In this document: positions 19,450 through 27,976 of the stretch, one piece after another
Position numbering within the stretch: the stretch's first letter is position 1
How the letters are laid out: every line of letters begins with the position of its first letter
From: JAVBSX01 sp051660685
Lineage (GTDB): Bacteria > Planctomycetota > Planctomycetia > Pirellulales > Thermoguttaceae
Assembly: GCA_051660685.1 (NCBI GenBank)
Contig: JBOFQB010000036.1
Span: 47,570 to 111,569, forward strand
DNA length: 64,000 nucleotides
Direction of reading: 5' to 3'
Notes under the pieces: generated by a model
Told to the model about the DNA's origin: nothing
What the model saw: the letters and a program-made list of their open reading frames with translations, nothing else
Database searches by the model: none
Translations under genes and position numbers: made by a program

Positions 19450-20394
19450 ATGTCGGAAAAATACTTGATTACAGGGGGCGCGGGTTTCATCGGGTCCAAC
19501 CTCGCTCGCTACATCCTTGAAAAAGGACATGATGTTATCATTTTAGACAATTTTGCGACAGGTAAACGGGAGAATTTGGCGGAAATAGAGAAAGACATTA
19601 CCTTGATCGAGGGGGACGTTCGGAATCCGCAAGTCGTCGATCAGGCAATTCGGGGCGTTCGCGCCGTTTTTCACGAAGCAGCACTCGGTTCCGTCCCCCG
19701 AAGTGTTCTCGAACCGGTTCTCTCACACGATGTCAACGTCAACGGTACTCTCTCTGTGTTAGAATCCGCCCGAAAATCAGGGGTTAAACGTATCGTCTTT
19801 GCCGCATCCAGTTCCGCTTATGGGGACCAACCAACCTCTCCCAAACATGAAGGTATGGTCCCCGCCCCAATCAGCCCTTATGCAGCCGGAAAAGTTTGTT
19901 GCGAACTCTATTTGCAAGCATACGCCGCTGTTTACGGAATGGAAACAGTCGCTCTGAGGTATTTTAACGTTTTTGGTCCCCGACAAGACCCTTTTGGGGC
20001 GTATGCGGCTGTTATTCCCGCCTTTGTCAGCAAAATCTTGAAAGAGGAACGCCCCGTCGTTTTTGGTGACGGAGAACAGTCCCGCGACTTTTGCTATATC
20101 GAAAATGTCTGTTCGGCCAATTGGCTCGCTGCTCATGCTCCTGCTGATGTTTGTGACGGTCGGCCTATGAATATCGCCTGTCATTCCGCTGTTACGTTGA
20201 ACCAGATTCTGGACAAATTGAATTCATTGATGAACCGCAATGTTCAGGCGATTTATGAGGAACCGCGATCAGGGGACATTAAACATTCTTTGGCCGATAT
20301 TGCTCTTGCAAAAGAACGGATCGGTTATGAACCTCTTGTCTACTTTGATGAGGGTTTGGAACGGGCAATTGATTGGTACACACAGAATTTGTAG
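19450..20394 (+). CDS. WbpP-like UDP-N-acetylglucosamine 4-epimerase
   Basis: This extended short-chain dehydrogenase of 314 residues has NAD-binding GGAGFIG at 9-15, Ser in FAASSSAYGD and the catalytic pair Tyr144/Lys148 in SPYAAGK. Segments such as ALRYFNVFGPRQDP and SRDFCYIENV resemble WbpP/Gne enzymes, which interconvert UDP-GlcNAc and UDP-GalNAc (and sometimes UDP-Glc/Gal). The ATG at 19450 has AGGAG nine bases upstream; an in-frame ATG at 19423 has no such site. It is the first of three plus-strand genes with the PFL protein and lpxK. With ugd and lpxK it points to LPS or capsule sugar supply. UDP-glucuronate epimerase activity is an alternative. Confidence 0.85.
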   Translation: MSEKYLITGGAGFIGSNLARYILEKGHDVIILDNFATGKRENLAEIEKDITLIEGDVRNPQVVDQAIRGVRAVFHEAALGSVPRSVLEPVLSHDVNVNGTLSVLESARKSGVKRIVFAASSSAYGDQPTSPKHEGMVPAPISPYAAGKVCCELYLQAYAAVYGMETVALRYFNVFGPRQDPFGAYAAVIPAFVSKILKEERPVVFGDGEQSRDFCYIENVCSANWLAAHAPADVCDGRPMNIACHSAVTLNQILDKLNSLMNRNVQAIYEEPRSGDIKHSLADIALAKERIGYEPLVYFDEGLERAIDWYTQNL

Positions 20395-20422
20395 TTTTTG
20401 ACAAATCGTTTTTACAAGACTC

Positions 20423-21808
20423 ATGTTTCAAACGGACGAAATTTTATCGACAATCCGCATGTTGCACGCCGAACACCTTGATGTTCGCGCTGTAACCCTT
20501 GCGCTGAACCTTAATGATTGTGCCGCAACGAGTTGCGATCAGGTTTGTCGCAAGGTACATCACAAAATGACATCCCGGGCCAAACGATTGGTTCAGGTAT
20601 GTGATGAAGTGGGGCGGAAATATGGGATTCCGGTCACAAATAAGCGAATTGCGATTTCGCCGGTTTCCAACATTTTGGCGGGACATGGACATTCAGCAGC
20701 GGTTGAGGTCGCCAAAACGCTTGACCGGGCTGCAACCGAATGTGGGGTCGATTTCGTCGGCGGTTTTACCGCGCTCGTTCACAAAGGTATCTCAGCTGGT
20801 GCTCAGATTGTTTTGAATTCCTTGCCCGAAGTTCTTGCGTCAACCCGACGTGTCTGCGCTTCAGTCAATGTTGCGTCCCGAAAAGCAGGGGTCAATATGG
20901 ACGCAATTCAGCAGATTGGCGAACTTTTGCCGAAAATAGCGAATGCAACGATTGAAAATCGCGGATTTGGTTGTGCCAAACTGGTTGTTTTCTCGAATAT
21001 ACCTGAAGATAACCCTTTTATGGCAGGTGCTTATATGGGGGCGGGAGAACCAGAAGCGACGATTAACATTGGGGTTTCAGGACCGGGTGTTGTTGGGAGT
21101 GCGCTCAAACGCCGGATTGCGGGCGCAGAACAAGCGGGAATCAAGTTGACACTTGGTGATTTGGCCGAAGAAATCAAAACGATGAGTTTTCGTGTAACGC
21201 GGGTTGGAGAGTTGATTGGTCGTGAAGTTGCGGCAATTCTCGGGTTGGAATTTGGGATCGTCGATTTGTCTCTTGCTCCAACCCCGACAGTTGGAGACAG
21301 TATTGGAGAAATACTGAAGACACTTGGGATTGCGAAAATAGGAGCACCCGGTTCAACAGCTGCTGTTGCTCTTCTGAATGATGCTGTTAAAAAGGGAGGA
21401 CTTTTTGCGTCAAGCAGTGTTGGGGGATTAAGTGGGGCATTTATCCCGGTTTCAGAAGATGCGACATTGGCGGACGCTGTTGGACAGGGACATTTGGTTC
21501 TTGAGAAATTAGAAGCAATGACGAGTGTTTGCAGTGTTGGGCTTGACATGGTGTTGATTCCGGGTGATACACCTCCTGCGACGATTTCGGCGATCATTGC
21601 GGACGAAATGGTGATTGGGGTGATTAACAACAAAACGACAGCAGCGCGACTGATTCCTGTTCCTGGAGCTCGGGCGGGAGATTGGGTCCATTTTGGCGGT
21701 CTCTTCGGTTCCTCTCCTGTTCTCGAAGTCCGAAATGTTGGGGCAAGTGAACAATTTGTCCAGTTTGGCGGACGAATTCCCGCCCCGTTGCAATCATTAG
21801 GAAATTAG
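20423..21808 (+). CDS. PFL family (DUF711/UPF0210) protein
   Basis: The 461 residues match the usual family length of about 450. Recognisable stretches are RKVHHKMTSRAKRLVQVCDE, a conserved central GVSGPGVV and the Gly/Ala-rich C-terminal half. DUF711 proteins are structurally related to pyruvate formate-lyase-type barrels but lack the glycyl-radical loop, and none is seen here. The biochemical role is unknown, although links to folding or regulation with an ACT-domain partner have been noted in other bacteria. No ACT-domain gene is adjacent. It starts 28 bases after the epimerase and ends 23 bases before lpxK, so it is probably part of the same transcript. Cytoplasmic; no signal peptide. Confidence 0.88.
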   Translation: MFQTDEILSTIRMLHAEHLDVRAVTLALNLNDCAATSCDQVCRKVHHKMTSRAKRLVQVCDEVGRKYGIPVTNKRIAISPVSNILAGHGHSAAVEVAKTLDRAATECGVDFVGGFTALVHKGISAGAQIVLNSLPEVLASTRRVCASVNVASRKAGVNMDAIQQIGELLPKIANATIENRGFGCAKLVVFSNIPEDNPFMAGAYMGAGEPEATINIGVSGPGVVGSALKRRIAGAEQAGIKLTLGDLAEEIKTMSFRVTRVGELIGREVAAILGLEFGIVDLSLAPTPTVGDSIGEILKTLGIAKIGAPGSTAAVALLNDAVKKGGLFASSSVGGLSGAFIPVSEDATLADAVGQGHLVLEKLEAMTSVCSVGLDMVLIPGDTPPATISAIIADEMVIGVINNKTTAARLIPVPGARAGDWVHFGGLFGSSPVLEVRNVGASEQFVQFGGRIPAPLQSLGN

Positions 21809-21831
21809 GAAATGAAGGAAAGACTGATTTC

Positions 21832-22962
21832 GTGTTGGAAACGTATTTTCGAGCATTGATTAACGGAGAGCGCAAGGGGATCGGGGCGGATACAATGCGC
21901 TCTTTACTTGCTGCATTGTCACTTCCTTACGCCGGAGTTGTCGGAACCCGGAACAAACTTTATGACCGGGGTTGGTTGCCCGTTTATCCCGTTCCTGTCC
22001 CGGTTCTCAGTGTTGGGAATCTGACATTGGGGGGAACCGGCAAAACGCCCTTTGTTGCTCATCTCTTACAATGGTCGTATAACCGGCAATTACAACCTGG
22101 GGTTATTTCTCGCGGTTATAAGAGGACGGGACAACAGACGCTTAATGATGAGGGAATGGAGTTGGCGTTGAGATTTCCGGGCCTACTTCAGGAACAGTCG
22201 CCAGATCGGGTTCATGCAGCCGGGCAATTGCTTAAACGAAATCGGGTCGATCTGTTGATTCTGGACGACGGATTCCAACATCGTCGGATCAAGCGGGATT
22301 TGGACATTGTTCTTTTGGATGCTCGAGAACCGTTTGGGCATGATTGCCTTTTTCCGCGAGGAACTCTGCGTGAATCGGTTCGTTCGCTTTCCCGGGCCCA
22401 AATCGCCGTTCTTTCCCGGGCCGATCTGATTTCGTCCGACGAAAAAGCCCGGATTCGTCAAAAGGTTTTTTCGTTGAATCCGCAACTCCTTTGGGCCGAA
22501 GTGATCCAGACCCCGACCCAACTGGTTTCGTTTTTTGATGAAAGTCCGCAAACCGATTCACAAATCGTTTCTGACCTTAGTTCTTTCAGCGTGCAACGTT
22601 CTTGCTCCATTGAATGGTTGCGAGAGAGAAAAATTCTCGCGTTTTGCGGGATTGCACAACCAGAAGTTTTCAAGCGGACCTTGAAAAAGTGTAAAACCCG
22701 ACTTGCCGAACTGGTTGTTTTTCCCGATCACCATGCTTTTGAGAATGCCGATTTGGAGCAACTGGTTGAAGTTGCACGAAAACACCAAGTTGAGGCGATC
22801 ATCTGCACAATGAAGGATTTGGTCAAAATCCGACGTCAACAACTCGGCTCTTTTCCTCTTTGGGCTGTTGGAATTGGCGTTGAGTTTTTAGAAGGTGAAG
22901 CCGAATTCAATGCGAGGTTGGAACAGGTTCTTAGAGAGGACGCGGTATTTTGGGAACAATAG
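21832..22962 (+). CDS. lpxK: Tetraacyldisaccharide 4'-kinase
   Basis: LpxK phosphorylates the 4' position of the lipid A disaccharide precursor at the inner membrane. The 376 residues include a Walker A in GNLTLGGTGKTPFVAH (about 62-77), followed by SRGYKR, and the family signature LILDDGFQHRRIKRDLDIVL with its DDGFQH. A GTG start at 21832 has GAAGGAAAG about ten bases upstream. It is longer than the usual 320-340 residues, mainly at the C-terminus. Its presence implies lipid A and thus an LPS-bearing outer membrane. It is the last gene of the plus-strand group. Its stop codon lies next to a cluster of palindromic repeats. Confidence 0.92.
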   Translation: MLETYFRALINGERKGIGADTMRSLLAALSLPYAGVVGTRNKLYDRGWLPVYPVPVPVLSVGNLTLGGTGKTPFVAHLLQWSYNRQLQPGVISRGYKRTGQQTLNDEGMELALRFPGLLQEQSPDRVHAAGQLLKRNRVDLLILDDGFQHRRIKRDLDIVLLDAREPFGHDCLFPRGTLRESVRSLSRAQIAVLSRADLISSDEKARIRQKVFSLNPQLLWAEVIQTPTQLVSFFDESPQTDSQIVSDLSSFSVQRSCSIEWLRERKILAFCGIAQPEVFKRTLKKCKTRLAELVVFPDHHAFENADLEQLVEVARKHQVEAIICTMKDLVKIRRQQLGSFPLWAVGIGVEFLEGEAEFNARLEQVLREDAVFWEQ

Positions 22963-23094
22963 CGATACAACGTATCTCGCGTCAAATTCACCCAAATATG
23001 CAGAACGCCGTTCTGCGCGTTTCCCCGTTTAACCGAGGAACAACGTTCCGCGCGTATTAAAATCTCTCTCAGAACGCGCGATACGTTGTATCGC
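22962..23094. repeat. Cluster of four short ACAACGT-type palindromes
   Basis: Four related units lie just after lpxK: GCGATACAACGTATCTCGCG (22962-22981), CAGAACGCCGTTCTGCGCG (23001-23019), GAGGAACAACGTTCCGCGCG (23035-23054) and an inverted copy CGCGCGATACGTTGTATCGC (23075-23094). Units 1 and 4 can pair over 15 bases (GCGATACAACGTATC) to form a large hairpin. Related units recur near 60.45, 61.82 and 62.25 kb. The cluster could act as REP-like DNA or a bidirectional terminator between lpxK and the convergent isomerase gene. Confidence 0.65.
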
Positions 23095-23125
23095 GGCTAA
23101 ACGAGAACTCCCTATTCCCCATCTC

Positions 23126-23974
23126 CTAAAGTTTCTCTTTGATACTGTTTATCAGCTGAACCGCTTGACCAATTTCCGCCTTTTGTCGGGCCGGTTCTTC
23201 AGGTATCTCGCGCTCAATTGTAAGCGGCCCGTCATATCCGATTTCCTTGAGAGTTCGCAAAAACAGCTCGGCGTTGACCTCGCCGCTTCCAAATGGAACT
23301 TCACTCCCCCAATCAACGCCCGGTTGTCCTTTCGTTGAAAGAGCATCTTTACAATGAACCCCGCGAACTTTGGAACCGACTTTTTTGAGCGAACCGATTG
23401 GGTCCCCCATTCCGTAAAGAATCAGATTAGCCGGGTCAAAATTGATAAACAAATTGTTCGCCCCAACATCCGAAATGAATTCCATAAGAGCATCAGCCGG
23501 TTCTTGTCCCGTTTCCAAATGCAATGTCTGACCATTTTTTTCAAGATATTGGCAGAAATCGCGGATTACGTCGACAATTTGGGCATAATCAGAATCCGTT
23601 TTGTTGTGAGGGACAAAACCGATATGCGAGCCGATTGCTTTGACCCCGAGAAGATGCGCAAAGTCGGCGATTTCTCTTGCCTCTTTTAACCGATCTTCCC
23701 GGGTTGCTTTTGGAACAAAACCGACTGTTTCGGCTGTTTTGGCGATTGAAGCATACGATTCTCCGTCAAAACCGCAAAAGACGGTTGTAATGGTGATCCC
23801 ATAATCGGCCAGTTTTTGAGTGAATTCTTTCGCTTTTTCCGGCGTCCTAGACGCTTTGTGCGGGGTATGCAGCTGAATCGTCTTGATTCCAAGATCGCGG
23901 ACAACATCGAGCGAAACACCGAGTCCGGCGTCAATACTTGCAAAAACTCCAATCGGCCATTTTTCCATCATCAT
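23126..23974 (-). CDS. Sugar phosphate isomerase/epimerase-like TIM barrel
   Basis: The 282-residue protein is of the xylose isomerase-like AP endonuclease 2 superfamily. Typical elements are LGVSLDVVRDLGIKTIQLHTP, GSHIGFVP, LHLETGQEP (metal-binding Glu), FINFDPAN (Asp), GVHCKDA (His) and LTIEREIP (Glu). Start: three consecutive ATGs at 23974-23966; AGGAG lies seven bases before the first. The frame extends 32 codons upstream, but these look non-coding. No signal peptide. Such enzymes interconvert keto- and aldo-sugars or inositol derivatives, and the substrate is not predictable. It is separated from the ExbD operon by about 200 bases. Confidence 0.85.
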   Translation of the reverse strand: MMMEKWPIGVFASIDAGLGVSLDVVRDLGIKTIQLHTPHKASRTPEKAKEFTQKLADYGITITTVFCGFDGESYASIAKTAETVGFVPKATREDRLKEAREIADFAHLLGVKAIGSHIGFVPHNKTDSDYAQIVDVIRDFCQYLEKNGQTLHLETGQEPADALMEFISDVGANNLFINFDPANLILYGMGDPIGSLKKVGSKVRGVHCKDALSTKGQPGVDWGSEVPFGSGEVNAELFLRTLKEIGYDGPLTIEREIPEEPARQKAEIGQAVQLINSIKEKL

Positions 23975-24191
23975 TCTTAACTCCTGTCTTGGTTGAACAA
24001 ATTTCTTTTTGAAGCAACGAAATAACCCGTATTTTTTGGGGGAATTGCAACGTGAAGGATTACAATTCAAGGAGCGGTCATTCTAACCGAGAAAAAAGAA
24101 AGATGCAATAAGACGCGAATCAGCCCCAAACGAAAAATCGCGGACATTTCAAAGAACGGCGTTGAGAATCGGTTTTTTTGGATACGACTTC

Positions 24192-24674
24192 TTAACGTTT
24201 GGCAAAGGTGACTTTTTCGATCAAGGGGATCAACCGCCCTTCTGAGTAATAACCGCTGATTGCTGTTAATGCCTCAATCGTGTACGCATATCGTAATTGA
24301 GGATCACAGTCCAAAATTGCTTCAACCTCACTCGCTGTATCAGCCAAAATGTCCCGTTGAAGAATCGCAATCACTTTTTCACGCAACAAATCAGGTTGGG
24401 GCTCCAATTGGATGTCATTCAAAACAATCCGGTTAAGATTTCCGTCAGAATCCGAGATCAAACGGATTCGAAGTGGTTCGATCTGTTCGTCGGCTTGAAC
24501 GGACATTGTGTTTTCAGCCGGGAGTTTGGGCATTTTTATGCCAAAATCACCTTCTGGTTCAATAATTTTGAACGTCATAACAAAAAAAGCGAGGAGCAGA
24601 AAGACGACATCGATCATTGCGGTCATCTGCAACTGGACAGATTTATGTTGAGATTTACGTTGTTGTTTTTTCAT
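24192..24674 (-). CDS. ExbD/TolR-family protein (copy 2)
   Basis: The 160-residue protein has one membrane helix (QMTAMIDVVFLLLAFFVMTF, about 16-35) containing the conserved proton-path Asp of the family (MIDVVF). The remaining part is periplasmic. Its start overlaps the stop of the other exbD by four bases (ATGA), which indicates translational coupling. It is the last gene of the apparent operon. ExbD/TolR subunits work with ExbB/TolQ to turn proton flow into work at the outer membrane or on polymers. A tandem pair of unlike ExbD proteins is common in planctomycetes and may form heterodimers. No TonB or TolA gene is adjacent. Confidence 0.9.
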   Translation of the reverse strand: MKKQQRKSQHKSVQLQMTAMIDVVFLLLAFFVMTFKIIEPEGDFGIKMPKLPAENTMSVQADEQIEPLRIRLISDSDGNLNRIVLNDIQLEPQPDLLREKVIAILQRDILADTASEVEAILDCDPQLRYAYTIEALTAISGYYSEGRLIPLIEKVTFAKR

Positions 24675-25135
24675 AAACCTGAAAGAGTCCCCTTTGTTTT
24701 GACAAGTGCTTTGAGTGTCATGTCCTCAAAATTCTGATCCCGGCATTTTTCAATAAGGGAGAGAATTTTCCCCGTTTCACACCGTTCATCACCTCGAATC
24801 AAAACCGAAACCGTTTTAGGGTCAATACCGCGAAATTCATAGAGACGACGTTCAAAGGAAAGGGGAGATTCCAATTCCGAAATGTCGTACACCTCATTGT
24901 TTAGCAAGACATTGCCCGACTCGGTCATTTGCAGAGAAAGCGGTTCAGCAGGAGGACTTTTAGGCGGAATTGCAAGTTCACTTTTGGGCAACCGAATCAA
25001 AGCGTTTTGTTCGGCATTTGAAAAATTGACCGCAATCATAAAAAAGGAAATCAGCAAGAACACGATGTCGATCATCGACGTCATGTCCATTTCCCGAAAT
25101 CCACTTTGTTGACGAATTCGCATGATTGAAAACAA
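24671..25135 (-). CDS. ExbD/TolR-family protein (copy 1)
   Basis: The 154-residue protein has a basic N-terminus, one helix (MDMTSMIDIVFLLISFFMIA, about 17-36) with the conserved Asp, then a periplasmic domain (QNALIRLPKSEL...VSVLIRGDERCETGKI). The C-terminal fold follows the usual ExbD pattern (V.I.GD...G.I..L...C). It starts nine bases after the exbB stop and overlaps the second exbD by four bases. It diverges clearly from its neighbour, so this is an old pair rather than a recent duplication. Role in the motor as for the partner; the energised target is unknown. Confidence 0.9.
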   Translation of the reverse strand: MFSIMRIRQQSGFREMDMTSMIDIVFLLISFFMIAVNFSNAEQNALIRLPKSELAIPPKSPPAEPLSLQMTESGNVLLNNEVYDISELESPLSFERRLYEFRGIDPKTVSVLIRGDERCETGKILSLIEKCRDQNFEDMTLKALVKTKGTLSGL

Positions 25136-25144
25136 GGATTGTTT

Positions 25145-25996
25145 TTATTTTTTGAATCGACTCATCAAACTGTCACTTAAAATACTGATTTCAAGGACGT
25201 AACGGGCAAGGAAATTTTTCAAGATGTCATAAAAGGCAATCGAGGGGATCGCAATTGCAAGAGCAACCTCGGTCGTAAAAAGTGCGGTTGCAATTCCTTC
25301 TGCCAATTTGTAAGCAGGAGGTGTCCCCACACTTGACGCAATTGTTTGAAAGGAATTGATCATACCAACAACGGTCCCAAAAAGTCCCAACATGGGGACA
25401 ACGGTTCCCAAAAGAGCGAGATAATTCAATTTTTGTTCCAGATGAATTGTTTCTTCTTCGCCGACATCCTGCATTGCTTGAACCGCTTTTTCATAACCGC
25501 TTGACATTTTTGTCAATCCGGCGACCAAAACGCGACCAATGAACGAATCATTCTCTTTTGCAATTTCAAAGGCTTCTTGAAACTTTTTTTCATTGAGCAA
25601 TTTTTCAAACTGTTCAACAAAAAGTGAGGGAAGAAGCACCTCACGTCGTATTGCAAGAGAATTAATGACGATCAAGGCGACCATGATAATGGACAGCGCG
25701 AGAAAAACTGGGGCGAAGAACCAACCGAGTGACGCAATCATCCAGATCAGATAACTCCGTTCTTTGGGCGGTCCCTCCTCCTTCTGAGAATCTGAAGTCA
25801 GACTCTTCTTTGCCGTTTGAGGAGTCTGATCGTTCGTGTTGTTTTGATTGGTTTGATTGGTTTGATTGGTTTGATTGGTTTGATTGACCGAATCAACACC
25901 TGAATTGTCGGCTGCATGAACGTAAGACAACCAAGTTCCTGTCGTTACAATCGTCAAGGAAACAAGAACAATAAGGAATCGAATAAAGCGGAACAT
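25145..25996 (-). CDS. MotA/TolQ/ExbB proton channel protein with N-terminal extension
   Basis: The ATG at 25996 gives a signal-like segment (MFRFIRFLIVLVSLTIVTTG), preferred over an upstream TTG at 26029. Next comes a linker with a tandem NQT repeat, then three helices of the TolQ/ExbB fold. These include YLALLGTVVPMLGLFGTVVGMI and LAEGIATALFTTEVALAIAI, with the conserved Thr residues of the proton path. The long cleavable or anchored N-terminal region of about 85 residues before the core is extra relative to E. coli ExbB. The gene sits between a DUF11 protein (38-72 bases upstream) and two exbD genes. It is likely the pentameric stator of an envelope motor. Confidence 0.9.
   Translation of the reverse strand: MFRFIRFLIVLVSLTIVTTGTWLSYVHAADNSGVDSVNQTNQTNQTNQTNQNNTNDQTPQTAKKSLTSDSQKEEGPPKERSYLIWMIASLGWFFAPVFLALSIIMVALIVINSLAIRREVLLPSLFVEQFEKLLNEKKFQEAFEIAKENDSFIGRVLVAGLTKMSSGYEKAVQAMQDVGEEETIHLEQKLNYLALLGTVVPMLGLFGTVVGMINSFQTIASSVGTPPAYKLAEGIATALFTTEVALAIAIPSIAFYDILKNFLARYVLEISILSDSLMSRFKK
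25842..25887 (-). repeat. 9-bp tandem repeat encoding NQT units
   Basis: About five 9-bp units (GATTGGTTT on the plus strand) encode consecutive Asn-Gln-Thr triplets in the linker of the ExbB-like protein. The period keeps frame, so copy number can change linker length without breaking the gene. Confidence 0.85.
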
Positions 25997-26067
25997 AAAT
26001 GAGCAATAAATAACAGGGTTGATTCTCAACGAACGAATCTAATCCACAAACCAACTAACCAACCAAC

Positions 26068-27870
26068 TTAACGGACTCGACACTGAAACGTTATAACGCC
26101 AAATTCGTGTGGAGGAAGTGGAGCGGTCAGGTCCCAACGCAGTAAAAAGGAACCCGCTTCATTCGGTTCAACATAGAACCGGGCCGGTTGGGAGGACCGG
26201 GCAGAATCGGGCAAAAATTCCAAACGACTTGTCAAACTGTCGATAATCGTGATCTGTTCCAAATCCGTATTGCCTGTATTTTCAAAACGCAAAGTAAACT
26301 CAACGATTTCACCCGGAACAGCCGAATCGGTTGACGCAACTTTGAGAAAGCGAATCCCTTCTTGAAAAGCAGCACTATCATCAATTGCATAAAGCACTTG
26401 CGGACTTTCCTGCATTGTCATTTCCTTGAGTGTAATAGAGCCGACCCGAATCAAGACCCCCTCTGTTCCACTCCATGATTGAGTATTCATTTTTCCTTGC
26501 ATCATCGACAGTTGTGCCGATTGATCGAACTGCGATTGCTGCAACAAATTAGAATAACTGATTGCCGATTGTGTCTGTTTGTATTCATCCAGACTGTTTT
26601 GTGAACTAAAGGAAGATCGAACCGTCCGTCCTCTCATTCCGTCCAACTGAATCCGATTGCGGGTATAATTCGTCCCGCTCTCTTGCCCCGTTGCGCCTAA
26701 CATTTGGATTCCCCGATTGTGTTGCGTTGGAATCTGTGTACTTGTCGCACTTGCAACCATTTTCTGTTCATTGACAGAAACAGAAACAACTTGTCGAATG
26801 GAGCCAAATCGCGGACTATACAGTGCAACCCGATTGGACGGTTGGACCATTTTCTGACCGTTTTGGGATTCAAAAGCAATCACCGTATCTTGCGACTCAA
26901 TTCCCGAAACAATGGAATCCTGACGAAATGCGGCCCTTTTTCCGCGATCACCTCCATCAAAAATGTATTCGGAGTTGGAATCTCCCCCCTTTTTTGCTTC
27001 CTTTGCCTGTTGTGTTGCCTGATTGACCGTTCGGTGTAAGGTTTGACTGGACAAACCCGGATCAACCGTTAAACGATCCGTCCAATCACGAAGCCCGATT
27101 GTCTGAATATCCCGTTGCTCAAGGTCCGAAAAAACGCTTGAATCCGTCCGTTGAGTTTGCAACGCAACTTGTTGAATCGAATGTCGATTTTTTTCCGGCT
27201 CAACCGACATTGGATTTGTCAACTGATTTGTCAACACGTTGGATGATTGATTGGCAGACACTTCCAAAACCGGGGGAATGGACCGGGCTTGTTGGAACGA
27301 TCCGTTGTGCGACATCACTAATTGCGAATCAGGAATTCGAGAGCCTATTTGAATGATTGCAACCGGTTGACCGAGTGTTTGGGCAACCCAAATGGGATTT
27401 GTACCTCTTGGAGCATCTTGGGTGAGAGCTTCATCATCTGACCGAACAGGTAAAGCGGTTTCGGCATTTTCCAGATAAATAACTTTTGTGACAAAACTGC
27501 CGTTAAGAACCAATTCAAGGTCTTCTTGCGTCAAACGGATCACAATCGGCAAGGAAGAAGCCGTTCCAGGTTGGGACGCAATCGTGCTCAACAGTTGAAG
27601 CGTCGGATAAAGTCGGCGACCCGGATAAAAGGGGAGTTGGTCAATCTGTAATTGATAGACTGGACCAACAAGCAATCGGCAAACCCGGGGTGTCAATGAA
27701 GACCGGACAAAACCGGATTCCGTTTCAAAAGAGACTTCGGTTCCGTCCGGCAGTTGTATTTCAACCGGTTGAAACACCGTTTGCCGACTTTGTGCAAAAA
27801 TGGAATTGTTCCCATTTACCCAAAGACAACAGCAACAGAGAAGGGTCACAAGTGCTAAAACTCTTCGCAT
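26068..27870 (-). CDS. Exported DUF11-domain protein, paralogue of the upstream lipoprotein
   Basis: The ATG at 27870 gives a clear signal peptide (MRRVLALVTLLCCCCLWVNG...FAQ). The frame extends to 28050 but would run into the upstream gene. Residues about 30-185 resemble the neighbouring lipoprotein: both have YQL...PxxxGRxLYPTL, then a region ending G.FVTKVIYL, then IGSR/IGNK. A long Ser/Gln/Asn-rich low-complexity middle follows. The last 115 residues are a DUF11-type Ig-like domain (EIVEFTLRFENTGNTDLEQITIIDSL). DUF11 domains are common in large surface proteins. It is placed just before exbB in the same direction, so it may be the load or anchor of the motor. Function unknown. Confidence 0.8.
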   Translation of the reverse strand: MRRVLALVTLLCCCCLWVNGNNSIFAQSRQTVFQPVEIQLPDGTEVSFETESGFVRSSLTPRVCRLLVGPVYQLQIDQLPFYPGRRLYPTLQLLSTIASQPGTASSLPIVIRLTQEDLELVLNGSFVTKVIYLENAETALPVRSDDEALTQDAPRGTNPIWVAQTLGQPVAIIQIGSRIPDSQLVMSHNGSFQQARSIPPVLEVSANQSSNVLTNQLTNPMSVEPEKNRHSIQQVALQTQRTDSSVFSDLEQRDIQTIGLRDWTDRLTVDPGLSSQTLHRTVNQATQQAKEAKKGGDSNSEYIFDGGDRGKRAAFRQDSIVSGIESQDTVIAFESQNGQKMVQPSNRVALYSPRFGSIRQVVSVSVNEQKMVASATSTQIPTQHNRGIQMLGATGQESGTNYTRNRIQLDGMRGRTVRSSFSSQNSLDEYKQTQSAISYSNLLQQSQFDQSAQLSMMQGKMNTQSWSGTEGVLIRVGSITLKEMTMQESPQVLYAIDDSAAFQEGIRFLKVASTDSAVPGEIVEFTLRFENTGNTDLEQITIIDSLTSRLEFLPDSARSSQPARFYVEPNEAGSFLLRWDLTAPLPPHEFGVITFQCRVR

Positions 27871-27976
27871 AGTCCTACTATTATGGAAACCAAGAGTCAG
27901 GAGAAGAATTGTACTCTTTGCCAATTCTGCACCTGACTCTTGGAGTGAAGATTGTTCAAAAAAACTTCTTTCAGGT

